Source: Glaciecola sp. UBA1851
Lineage (GTDB): Bacteria > Pseudomonadota > Gammaproteobacteria > Enterobacterales > Alteromonadaceae
Assembly: GCA_002338515.1 (NCBI GenBank)
Contig: DDIL01000178.1
Span: forward strand, 15,907 to 25,033
Direction of reading: 5' to 3'
DNA: 9,127 nucleotides
Every line of letters begins with the position of its first letter. The stretch's first letter is position 1. The notes below the pieces were generated by a model. That model was not told where the DNA came from. It ran no database searches and saw only the letters and a list, made by a program, of their open reading frames with translations. Below, piece by piece: positions 1 through 6,636 of the stretch. A program made the translations under genes and the position numbers.

Positions 1-5
1 TGCAT

Positions 6-800
6 CTAAACGACTGTATAGCCTATTTTGTTGAGGCAACTGCACAATTTAATAAGCGGTAGGCCAATTAATGAGTTTGGGTCGTCACCTCGCATACTCT
101 CAAATAATGCAATACCTAAACCTTCAGATTTAAAGCTGCCTGCGCAATCCAGAGGCTGCTCTTTAGTTACGTAGTTTTCAATGGATTGTTGATTCAATTT
201 TCTAAATGTAACCTTGTATATATCCACTAAAAATTGACAATAATACTGCTTAGTTAATTCTTCATGATTTAATTTTAAGGTAATCAAGCACTCGTTGTTC
301 TTAAGCGAGTTTTGTGAATCTTCCTCTACCAAATTTTCTAACGTGCTCAAAAATTTATGTAAGGTTGAAATTGATAAATCAGGCAAGTCAGACAATGTGG
401 ATTGTATTGTTGAAGGCAAGTTTGAAACAGGGGTTAGTAAGCATAATCCGGTATAAAACAAGGCTGAATTACCACTTAAATTTGTTAGTTGCTCAATCGC
501 ATTTACTTGAATATGCGGCTTTCCCAGTATATAAGATGGTTGGTGAGAGTGTTGTTGCGAGCCAGAATTCGCACCTGTTGTAACTTCTGCCGTTTGGTCG
601 GAAGCAATAATAGTTTGTTCTGGAAAATGTTTTGCTGCTTCTAGCGCTTTTAATATGCTTAACCTAACAGACAAATGTCTCGCATTCTCGTTTTTTTGTG
701 AAGACTCATCAATGTTAGGTGAAAACTGTGTGAAATCGATACCGAGTTTTTTGAGTAATTCTGCGCGATACTGCGACGACGAAGCGAGCAAAAATTTCAT
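6..800 (-). CDS. yceF: Maf-family nucleoside triphosphate pyrophosphatase, YceF type, with two insertions
   Basis: Maf proteins are cytoplasmic pyrophosphatases that hydrolyse non-canonical or modified NTPs to NMP and PPi; E. coli YceF prefers m7GTP. The 264-residue product has the family hallmarks: an N-terminal ASSS-x-x-R (residues 6-12), the catalytic-region SDQ at 67-69, GKP at 93-95, FYTG at 115-118, and a C-terminal block at 209-253 (NYV, CAGSFKSEG, DPNSLIGLPLI) almost identical to E. coli YceF. That protein is about 194 residues. The extra length lies in two places by my alignment: about 14 residues after SDQ (roughly 71-91, rich in Ser, Gln and His) and about 59 residues after FYTG (roughly 125-187). 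No frameshift is seen and all core motifs survive, so it is probably active. The ATG at 798-800 matches the family N-terminus but lacks a clear Shine-Dalgarno. It lies 36 nt downstream of the GGDEF gene on the same strand and is probably cotranscribed. The YceF assignment is firm; the role of the insertions is unknown. Confidence 0.93.
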   Translation of the reverse strand: MKFLLASSSQYRAELLKKLGIDFTQFSPNIDESSQKNENARHLSVRLSILKALEAAKHFPEQTIIASDQTAEVTTGANSGSQQHSHQPSYILGKPHIQVNAIEQLTNLSGNSALFYTGLCLLTPVSNLPSTIQSTLSDLPDLSISTLHKFLSTLENLVEEDSQNSLKNNECLITLKLNHEELTKQYYCQFLVDIYKVTFRKLNQQSIENYVTKEQPLDCAGSFKSEGLGIALFESMRGDDPNSLIGLPLIKLCSCLNKIGYTVV

Positions 801-836
801 ATTTTCAAATTCAAGTTATGTCTGTTTATCTTAGTA

Positions 837-2753
837 TTACTTATTTTTGGTAATCATTCTATTTCTTCCAAGCTGTTTAGCCTTATAGAGGCATTCATCG
901 GCAGCAATTATCATTTCATCTAAAGATTCATAATGATTGCTTTTGTATTCCACCATACCGATTGAGAAAGTTAATTTATGTTCTTTTGGTAAACAGTGTA
1001 ATGGCTGCTCATTAAGTGTGGTCGATAAGCGTGGAAATATAAATTTAGCATTTTCAACTGTCGTTTTTGGAAATACGATTAACCATTCTTCACCACCGTA
1101 TCGGCCAAAATTATCGTGCTCTCTAATACTTTTTTGACAAGATTGAGCGAATGCTATTAACACTTCATCACCCACCTGATGTCCATATGTATCATTAATT
1201 TCTTTAAATAAGTCTAAATCAACAATTGCCAAACAAAATTGCGTATTCATTGACTCTGCCTCTTCAAAAAGAACCTTAGCAAAATCTAAGATCGCTCGCC
1301 TATTTGGGCTTTTTGTTAAGCTATCTACTAATGCTAGTTTTTGAAACTTTTCTCTATTACGAATTTGAGAAAAAAGTAACGAAAGTAGAGCGATAAGTGA
1401 AATAATTGAGAGTAAAATAACAATTATCCACACTTTTTCTTTCTCTTTTTGTTGCTGAATAACTAGGTTATTAATTTCATTTTCTTGAATAAGTAATTGG
1501 TTCTTTTGTTGTGTTAGTGCTGTCTCAAAATCTACTTTATATTTTTGAGCTTCAGTATTAATTTTTTGTTCGGTTATTTTGGCTTCTATTGCTCTTGTTT
1601 TATCTAAATAGTCATAAGCCAACTCATAGCTACCTTCTCTTGCCGCAATCTTCGACCGCACAAGTGTATATTGTGAAGATTCCACATCATTATCCAGACC
1701 TTGTACCAATTCACTTAAAAGTGGTAATTGATTGTTAACCTTAATTAAATTGTTCAATGCTAAATTTGTCTTAATTAAGCCTAAGAGCGCTTGAAAATGC
1801 GAACTCTTGCTACCCATTTCTCTAAAGGATCGTTCAACCTTCGTAAACAATGGTTGTGCATCGGTGTAAAGCTTTTGCGTAAAATATATCTCAGCAATTT
1901 GCAATTCAGACAATAAAACGCCTATTTCATCATCTATCTGAATACTAATTTGTTTAGCTTTTTCAAAATTAACATAAGCATCATCAAAATTATTATTCGC
2001 AAACTGTGCTTTACCAATGTTATACAGAACTACCGACTCACCAAATGGTGATTGTTGTGATTGATAGATACCTAATGCTTCAGTGTAATAAGTTATTGCT
2101 AAATCAATCTCTCCCAAATCTGAATAACAGTTTGCAAGAGCAATAACTATGGCAGATTGCAATGCCTCTTGGTGAAATTCAGAAGAAATGTCATAGGCTT
2201 TTTTAAGTGATAAAATACCATGACTATAATTTAACATTTTGTATTGTTGCAATCCTACATTCATGTGGGCTTCAGCAATAGCTCTCATATTATCACTTTG
2301 CATTGCCTTAGTTACCGCGTTTTCGAATAAGTGTTGATAGTTCTTTGGGTTGCCTTCAGCAAAATTTATCTTTAATTCTTGCATGGCTAAACGCGCAGCA
2401 ATGAGGGAGTCATTTTGCTGGTTGGCTTGAACTTTAAGTTGCTTTAATAATTCATCGGCCTCTTGAAATCGCTCCTGAAATACAAGTGCTTCAAGCTTAA
2501 AAACTGATGCGTATAAAAAAGGAAGTGAATTAGAGTCTGTTTGAGTTATAAATGCTTCTGCATCAATCAGCATTTGCATGGGGTCATTGGCGGTAATGCG
2601 TTTAGCTTCTATTTCCGCAACCATTTGTTTCGAGTTAGCTAGTGTTAGAGGGGCAAACAAAAAGAGCATAGACACTAAAAGTACCAGTTTCAACGTAAAT
2701 ATCATGCGCAAACTAGTCAGTTTTGTTTGTAAGGCACTTGCAGGTGTAATCAT
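837..2753 (-). CDS. Membrane-anchored diguanylate cyclase with periplasmic TPR region (GGDEF protein)
   Basis: Probable diguanylate cyclase making the second messenger c-di-GMP from two GTP. The 638-residue protein has an N-terminal hydrophobic signal sequence (about 17-39, ending near LTLA). An alpha-helical TPR-like region follows (about 80-390; clear units near 160-195, 200-235, 241-275 and 281-315), then a Gln/Glu/Lys-rich probable coiled coil (about 385-440), one membrane segment (441-461) and a GGDEF domain (about 474-636). The domain keeps D512-x-D514-x-F-K, the IND-x-x-GH-x-x-GD stretch and the signature GGEEW at 553-557. An RxxD motif (544-547) exactly five residues before it matches the allosteric product-inhibition I-site. 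The signature ends in Trp where Phe is usual. The layout implies periplasmic sensing by the TPRs and cytoplasmic catalysis; the ligand is unknown. The first ATG is used here; an internal ATG at codon 17 (2703-2705) would give a more compact signal peptide, and neither has a strong Shine-Dalgarno. Specific gene name not recognised. Confidence 0.9.
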   Translation of the reverse strand: MITPASALQTKLTSLRMIFTLKLVLLVSMLFLFAPLTLANSKQMVAEIEAKRITANDPMQMLIDAEAFITQTDSNSLPFLYASVFKLEALVFQERFQEADELLKQLKVQANQQNDSLIAARLAMQELKINFAEGNPKNYQHLFENAVTKAMQSDNMRAIAEAHMNVGLQQYKMLNYSHGILSLKKAYDISSEFHQEALQSAIVIALANCYSDLGEIDLAITYYTEALGIYQSQQSPFGESVVLYNIGKAQFANNNFDDAYVNFEKAKQISIQIDDEIGVLLSELQIAEIYFTQKLYTDAQPLFTKVERSFREMGSKSSHFQALLGLIKTNLALNNLIKVNNQLPLLSELVQGLDNDVESSQYTLVRSKIAAREGSYELAYDYLDKTRAIEAKITEQKINTEAQKYKVDFETALTQQKNQLLIQENEINNLVIQQQKEKEKVWIIVILLSIISLIALLSLLFSQIRNREKFQKLALVDSLTKSPNRRAILDFAKVLFEEAESMNTQFCLAIVDLDLFKEINDTYGHQVGDEVLIAFAQSCQKSIREHDNFGRYGGEEWLIVFPKTTVENAKFIFPRLSTTLNEQPLHCLPKEHKLTFSIGMVEYKSNHYESLDEMIIAADECLYKAKQLGRNRMITKNK

Positions 2754-2860
2754 AAATAATTCAAAACTTCACAGTGGACTTCTATTAAGAGTAGTGATAA
2801 TGCATTTAGTCATAGTATCGGCAAAAGAACAAATAATAATAACTCACATAGACCCTTGTA

Positions 2861-2883
2861 TATTTTGTATAGCGTACAAAATA
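2861..2883. repeat. Perfect 9-bp inverted repeat in the divergent intergenic region, candidate operator
   Basis: TATTTTGTA at 2861-2869 is followed by the 5-nt spacer TAGCG and its exact complement TACAAAATA at 2875-2883. A partial direct repeat, TTGTATA at 2856-2862 and again at 2865-2871, overlaps the left arm. It lies about 108 bp upstream of the GGDEF start and 51 bp upstream of the -35 box of the yceD promoter, so it could serve either direction. It has no T-tract and is not placed like a terminator. A dimeric regulator site is the simplest reading; the regulator is not identifiable. Confidence 0.5.
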
Positions 2884-2933
2884 AATGAAGAATGGTTTGA
2901 TTCATCTTTTATTACTAATAAAGGGTAAATTCT

Positions 2934-2962
2934 TTGACTAATGCTATGTAAATCTATATGAT
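2934..2962 (+). promoter_or_regulatory. Sigma70-type promoter of the yceD-rpmF-plsX-fab operon
   Basis: TTGACT (2934-2939, 5 of 6 to the -35 consensus) and TATGAT (2957-2962, 5 of 6 to the -10 consensus) are separated by exactly 17 bp. The next eight bases are GCGCGCGC (2963-2970), a G+C-only discriminator in an AT-rich region, as seen at promoters negatively controlled by ppGpp/DksA. Normal spacing puts the transcription start near 2968-2970, two to four bases before the yceD ATG at 2972. Hence the mRNA may be leaderless. Position, spacing and hexamers make this the best promoter in the window. Confidence 0.8.
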
Positions 2963-2971
2963 GCGCGCGCT

Positions 2972-3493
2972 ATGGCAAATGTGAAACTACCTAAAAAACT
3001 CGATCCTGTGAAAAGTGCGCAAAAACGGTCTACTTATGACGGTTTGTATTTTGCGGACCAAATGCAGCGATTTAGTTCAACGGTGGCTTCAGTGAGCAAT
3101 GAAGTTCCAGTTAAAGTTGAGTTTTCAAAAGACGCGCAGGGTCTTACTTACTTTAAAGGGAGTATGCAGGCTCAAGTTGAACTAATTTGTCAAAGGTGCA
3201 ATAAAACATTTGAGCATTCAGTATATACTGAATTCTGTTTTAGTCCCGTGCAGGGGAGCGAAACGTCAGATTTATTGCCCGAAACGTACGAGCCGGTAGA
3301 GGTCGATGACCATGGAGAAATCGATTTATTCCAGTTGTTAGAAGATGAACTCATCTTGTCTTTGCCTATTGTTGCACTTCACGAACAAGAAGATTGCGCA
3401 ATTACAGCAGAAGACTTACAATTTGGTGAAATTGAACCCGACCCCGTGCGTGAAAACCCGTTCGCGGTTTTAAAAGAACTTAAGCGAGATTAG
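2972..3493 (+). CDS. yceD: YceD/DUF177 family protein (23S rRNA accumulation protein)
   Basis: The 173-residue product is the same length as E. coli YceD and collinear with it: N-terminal VKLPKKLDPVKSAQKR (4-19), CQRC at 73-76, FCFSP at 88-92, YEPVEVDDHGEIDL (106-119) and the C-terminal NPFAVLKELKR. The family is linked to 23S rRNA processing or accumulation and almost always sits directly before rpmF. Its molecular activity is not well defined. The CxxC pair (C73, C76) with C89 and C142 could bind metal, which is inference. The ATG at 2972 is fixed by N-terminal similarity. There is no Shine-Dalgarno, and the predicted transcription start is about 3 nt upstream, so translation may begin on a leaderless transcript. 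The stop codon TAG (3491-3493) forms part of the rpmF Shine-Dalgarno. Confidence 0.95.
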   Translation: MANVKLPKKLDPVKSAQKRSTYDGLYFADQMQRFSSTVASVSNEVPVKVEFSKDAQGLTYFKGSMQAQVELICQRCNKTFEHSVYTEFCFSPVQGSETSDLLPETYEPVEVDDHGEIDLFQLLEDELILSLPIVALHEQEDCAITAEDLQFGEIEPDPVRENPFAVLKELKRD

Positions 3494-3502
3494 GAGTAAC
3501 CT

Positions 3503-3673
3503 ATGGCGGTACAAAAAAATCGTAAAACGCGTGCTAAGCGCGGTATGCGTCGCTCACATGATGCACTTGACGGTGCGACATTGTCAGTAGATTCAACCTC
3601 TGGTGAAACACATCTTCGTCATCACGTGACTGCAGATGGTTTCTACAAAGGCAAAAAAGTGACGGCTAAATAA
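3503..3673 (+). CDS. rpmF: Large-subunit ribosomal protein bL32
   Basis: A 56-residue basic protein (E. coli bL32 is 57) beginning MAVQKNRKTRAKRGMRRSHD and ending GFYKGKKVTAK. The central SGETHLRHHVTADG stretch is typical of bL32. It is a component of the 50S subunit. It lacks the four-cysteine zinc ribbon found in some bL32 paralogues, so it is the C-minus form common in gammaproteobacteria. The ATG follows an AGGAG (3492-3496) with 6-nt spacing that begins inside the yceD stop, which suggests translational coupling. It lies 9 nt after yceD and 19 nt before plsX, in the conserved order yceD-rpmF-plsX. An inverted repeat overlaps its stop codon. Confidence 0.97.
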   Translation: MAVQKNRKTRAKRGMRRSHDALDGATLSVDSTSGETHLRHHVTADGFYKGKKVTAK

Positions 3674-3687
3674 GCATTCTGGCTTAT
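3670..3687 (+). other. Small hairpin overlapping the rpmF stop, just upstream of the plsX start
   Basis: ATAAGC (3670-3675) and its complement GCTTAT (3682-3687) flank a 6-nt loop. The stem includes the rpmF stop codon TAA (3671-3673) and ends 5 nt before the plsX GTG, where a Shine-Dalgarno would normally lie. There is no U-tract, so it is not an intrinsic terminator. With only six mostly A-U pairs it is weak, and ribosomes finishing rpmF would melt it. That fits a role in coupling plsX translation to rpmF, but chance is not excluded. Confidence 0.35.
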
Positions 3688-3692
3688 CATTA

Positions 3693-4709
3693 GTGATTGT
3701 CACATTAGCAGTTGATATCATGGGGGGCGATCGCGGCCCCCATGTATTTTTTGACGCAATAAACAAACTAATCAAAAACGACCCTTCTATTAACGTCATT
3801 ATTTGTTGTGACGAACCCACGTCTATTGAAGCTAAAAATACAGTATCTAACTATAACGCAAACGTCAGGTTTGAAATATGTGAGCAAGTTGTAGAAATGA
3901 CAGACAAACCCGCCATGGCTATCCGCCAGAAGAAACAATCTAGTATGCGAAGGGCATTAGATTTAACTCAGCAAAAGAAAGCCGATGCGTGCGTGAGTGC
4001 AGGTAACACAGGTGCGCTTATGGCAATGGCTTACTATGTGTTGAAAACTATTGTAGGGGTGTCTCGCCCAGCGTTATGCTCATTACTACCGACTGAGCAA
4101 GGTGGCAAAGTACTATTGCTAGACTTAGGCGCATCAATTAGTTATGACGCTGAAAATTTATTACAGTATGCGGTAATGGGCTCTGTATTAATGCAAGAGT
4201 CAGAGGGTGTGTCTCAGCCTAAAATAGCATTGTTAAATGTGGGTGAAGAAGATATAAAGGGGAATAGCCTCGTTAAACATGCTGATAGCTTAATAAAGCA
4301 ATGTGAGAATTTAAATTATATTGGTTATGTTGAAGGAGACGACATTTTTACCGGAAAGTCTGATGTAATTGTGACGGATGGATTTACTGGTAATGTAGCC
4401 TTAAAGGCAAGCGAGGGTATTGCAAAATTCATAATGAATGAATTGAAAAATCTCAATAAAGAAACCTTTATTGCTCGACTTTTAAGCAAATTGTCTTTAC
4501 CAATACTAAAAAGTCTTTATCAACGCATGAACCCCGACCAGTATAATGGTGCGAGTCTGTTAGGATTGCGCTCCACCGTGGTGAAAAGTCATGGGAACGC
4601 ATCTACAGACGCATGTTATTACGCACTGAACCTTGCAGTAAATGAAGCAAGACAAGCCGTTCCAGACAAAATAAAATTAAAAATAGAACAAGAATTAATG
4701 GAGCACTAA
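3693..4709 (+). CDS. plsX: Phosphate acyltransferase PlsX (acyl-ACP:phosphate transacylase)
   Basis: PlsX makes acyl-phosphate from acyl-ACP and phosphate, the acyl donor for PlsY in phosphatidic acid synthesis; it is a soluble, membrane-associated enzyme. The 338-residue product shows the family blocks: LAVDIMGGDRGP (5-16), CVSAGNTGALM (100-110), GYVEGDDIFTGKSDVIVTDG (211-230), FTGNVALK (231-238), and NPDQYNGASLLGLRSTVVKSHG (280-301). It is a little shorter than E. coli PlsX (about 356) because of its C-terminus. In the usually invariant LDLGAN-x-D motif, Asn and Asp are replaced by Ser148 and Ser150. The start is GTG at 3693; the next in-frame ATG (3720) would remove the conserved LAVDI strand. 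No Shine-Dalgarno is visible, so translation probably depends on coupling to rpmF. The fabH Shine-Dalgarno lies inside its last codons. Confidence 0.95.
   Translation: MIVTLAVDIMGGDRGPHVFFDAINKLIKNDPSINVIICCDEPTSIEAKNTVSNYNANVRFEICEQVVEMTDKPAMAIRQKKQSSMRRALDLTQQKKADACVSAGNTGALMAMAYYVLKTIVGVSRPALCSLLPTEQGGKVLLLDLGASISYDAENLLQYAVMGSVLMQESEGVSQPKIALLNVGEEDIKGNSLVKHADSLIKQCENLNYIGYVEGDDIFTGKSDVIVTDGFTGNVALKASEGIAKFIMNELKNLNKETFIARLLSKLSLPILKSLYQRMNPDQYNGASLLGLRSTVVKSHGNASTDACYYALNLAVNEARQAVPDKIKLKIEQELMEH
3720..3743 (+). repeat. GC-rich imperfect palindrome inside the start of plsX
   Basis: ATGGGGG (3720-3726) and CCCCCAT (3737-3743) are perfect 7-bp arms. After one G-G mismatch, two more pairs extend the stem over GCGATCGC (3727-3734). 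It encodes the conserved MGGDRGPH stretch but uses G- or C-ending Gly, Arg and Pro codons in an otherwise AT-leaning gene. It would form a stable mRNA hairpin starting 27 nt after the GTG start codon. Confidence 0.5.
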
Positions 4710-4714
4710 TTCGT

Positions 4715-5674
4715 ATGTATTCACGAATTGCTGGCACGGGGAGTTATTTCCCATCTGAAGTACGTTCAAATGCTGATTTAGAAATTATGGTTGATACTTC
4801 TGATGAATGGATAACTGATCGCACAGGAATAAAAGAGCGCCGCTTGATAGGTGCTGATGAAACCGCTGCTACTATGGGTTATGAAGCATCCAAAGTCGCA
4901 CTAGATGCGGCCAATATGACTGCAAACGACTTAGATATGATTGTTTGCGCAACTACTAGCGGTCGTCACTCTCTTCCTAGTTCTGCATGTGAAATACAAA
5001 ATTTATTAGGCGTGGATAACATCCCTGCTTTTGATGTGGCCGCAGCATGCGCAGGCTATTGCTATGCATTAAGCGTTGCCGATCAGTATATCAAATCTGG
5101 AATGGTTAAACGCATATTAGTAATTGGTACGGATTGTTTGAGTCGTTTAGTTGACCCCAGTGATAGAAGTATGGTGATTTTATTTGGTGATGGCGCTGGC
5201 GCTACGGTAATAGAAGCGAGTGAAGAGCCTGGTATATTATCAACTCATATTAATGCTGCTGGGTCATATTCTGATTTACTTAAAGTAGGTAACCCAACAC
5301 GAGGCGACGAAGCGTCTGTGCATAATAACTGGGGTTCAATGAAGGGCAATGAAGTATTTAAAGTAGCAGTGACTAAGTTAAGTGAAATTGTTGAGCAAAC
5401 GCTTGCTGCAAATAATATGCAAAAATCAGATTTAGATTGGTTAGTACCACACCAAGCAAATTTTAGAATAATAAAAGCAACGGCTAAGAAATTAGATATG
5501 TCACTTGATCAAGTCGTGCTTACACTTGAAAAATATGGCAACACGTCTGCAGCGACGGTACCCACAGCATTGGACGCAGCAATACGAGATGGAAGAATTA
5601 AACGTGGGCAAAACTTATTGTTAGAGGCCTTTGGGGGCGGATTCGCTTGGGCTTCAGCTTTAGTAAAATACTAA
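4715..5674 (+). CDS. fabH: Beta-ketoacyl-ACP synthase III (initiating condensing enzyme)
   Basis: FabH condenses acetyl-CoA with malonyl-ACP to start fatty acid synthesis, giving acetoacetyl-ACP in the cytoplasm. The 319-residue protein has the catalytic triad Cys112 (in AAACAGY), His246 (in VPHQANF) and Asn276 (in YGNTSAATVP), at the spacing of E. coli FabH (C112, H244, N274). It also keeps the CoA-binding Trp32 (DEWITDRTGIKERR) and the C-terminal EAFGGGFAWASALVKY. Residue 87, Phe in E. coli and at the end of the primer acyl pocket, is Leu here. The ATG at 4715 follows a GGAG (4700-4703) at 11-nt spacing, located within the last plsX codons; the genes are 5 nt apart, so coupling is likely. 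Family assignment is secure; primer range is uncertain. Confidence 0.97.
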   Translation: MYSRIAGTGSYFPSEVRSNADLEIMVDTSDEWITDRTGIKERRLIGADETAATMGYEASKVALDAANMTANDLDMIVCATTSGRHSLPSSACEIQNLLGVDNIPAFDVAAACAGYCYALSVADQYIKSGMVKRILVIGTDCLSRLVDPSDRSMVILFGDGAGATVIEASEEPGILSTHINAAGSYSDLLKVGNPTRGDEASVHNNWGSMKGNEVFKVAVTKLSEIVEQTLAANNMQKSDLDWLVPHQANFRIIKATAKKLDMSLDQVVLTLEKYGNTSAATVPTALDAAIRDGRIKRGQNLLLEAFGGGFAWASALVKY

Positions 5675-5698
5675 AATAAAAATAATACAGGAATTTTT

Positions 5699-6616
5699 AT
5701 GAGTAAAATGGCATGTGTGTTTCCTGGCCAAGGTAGTCAGGGGCAAGGTATGTTGTCTGACTTGTATCAGAACTTTTCAACTGTTGCTCAAACGTTTGAA
5801 GAGGCTTCTGATGCGCTTAATCTGGATTTATGGCAAATCTGTCAAAATGACAATGAAAAACTAAATCAAACCGAAATAACACAACCCGCTTTATTAACCG
5901 CAAGTATTGCTTGTTTGCGAGTATTAATGAGTGAGACGGAATATGAGCCCAGTTATTTTGCAGGGCATAGTTTAGGTGAATATACCGCTTTGGTCGCAAG
6001 TAAAGTAATTGAGCTGTCAACTGGTGTAACATTAGTCAGTTCACGTGGTAAATTCATGCAAGAAGCCGTGAAGCCGGGCGAAGGAGCAATGTACGCTATC
6101 ATTGGGTTAGATGACGAAAAAATTGCCGCTATTTGTAACCAAGTGCAATCTGAATTAAATCAAGTAGTCGCGCCAGTAAATTACAATTCACCCGGTCAGG
6201 TTGTGATTGCAGGATCAACAAAAGCGGCTGAAATTGCTGCTGGTCAAATAAAAGAAGCAGGCGCTAAAAGGGCGTTGCCACTGTCAGTTAGCGTGCCATC
6301 GCATTGTGTGCTTATGAAAGGTGCGAGTGAACAGTTAGCTGAATTATTAACTTCCATTACCTTTGCTTCTCCAGAAGTCAACATAGTTAACAATGTCGAC
6401 GTTAAAGTAGAGAGTGATTCGGACGCGTTGAAAGATGCTTTAGTACGACAACTTTATATGCCGGTTCGCTGGACTGAAAGCGTTCAGTATTTAGCCCAAA
6501 ATGGGGTAGATAACATTATCGAAGTAGGGCCTGGTAAAGTATTATCAGGTTTAATTAAAAGAATTGATAAAGGCATAACGCTTAGCAACATTAATTCTCC
6601 AAAAGATATCCAATAA
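5699..6616 (+). CDS. fabD: Malonyl-CoA:ACP S-malonyltransferase
   Basis: FabD transfers the malonyl group from malonyl-CoA to the phosphopantetheine of AcpP, supplying the extender unit for FabH and FabF. The 305-residue product starts with the VFPGQGSQ oxyanion-side motif (7-14). It carries the nucleophile Ser91 in GHSLGEY, Arg116 (SSRGKFM, binds the malonyl carboxylate), the catalytic His202 in SVPSHCVLM, and Gln251 near QLYMPVRW, all at E. coli positions within one residue. The C-terminal EVGPGKVLSGLIKRI is also typical. The ATG has an AGGA (5689-5692) with 6-nt spacing. It is 24 nt after fabH and 20 nt before fabG, within the fabH-fabD-fabG run seen throughout gammaproteobacteria. Confidence 0.97.
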   Translation: MSKMACVFPGQGSQGQGMLSDLYQNFSTVAQTFEEASDALNLDLWQICQNDNEKLNQTEITQPALLTASIACLRVLMSETEYEPSYFAGHSLGEYTALVASKVIELSTGVTLVSSRGKFMQEAVKPGEGAMYAIIGLDDEKIAAICNQVQSELNQVVAPVNYNSPGQVVIAGSTKAAEIAAGQIKEAGAKRALPLSVSVPSHCVLMKGASEQLAELLTSITFASPEVNIVNNVDVKVESDSDALKDALVRQLYMPVRWTESVQYLAQNGVDNIIEVGPGKVLSGLIKRIDKGITLSNINSPKDIQ

Positions 6617-6636
6617 TTGTTTAAGTAAGGAATAAT

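Noticed and set aside
314..583. Plus-strand ORF of 89 codons opposite yceF
   Set aside because: Lies within the insertions of a clear YceF on the other strand; no family resemblance and no ribosome binding site.
2578..2928. Plus-strand ORF of 116 codons running from inside the GGDEF gene into the intergenic region
   Set aside because: Mostly antisense to a well-supported gene, no Shine-Dalgarno, no recognisable domain, and the intergenic half is AT-rich low-complexity sequence.
2754..2940. Minus-strand promoter for the GGDEF gene
   Set aside because: Several weak -10-like strings (for example TACTAT and TATGAC) exist, but none has a convincing -35 partner, so no promoter is called although one must exist.
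3720..3722. ATG as the plsX start instead of GTG at 3693
   Set aside because: It would remove the conserved first strand (LAVDI) of PlsX and has no Shine-Dalgarno either.
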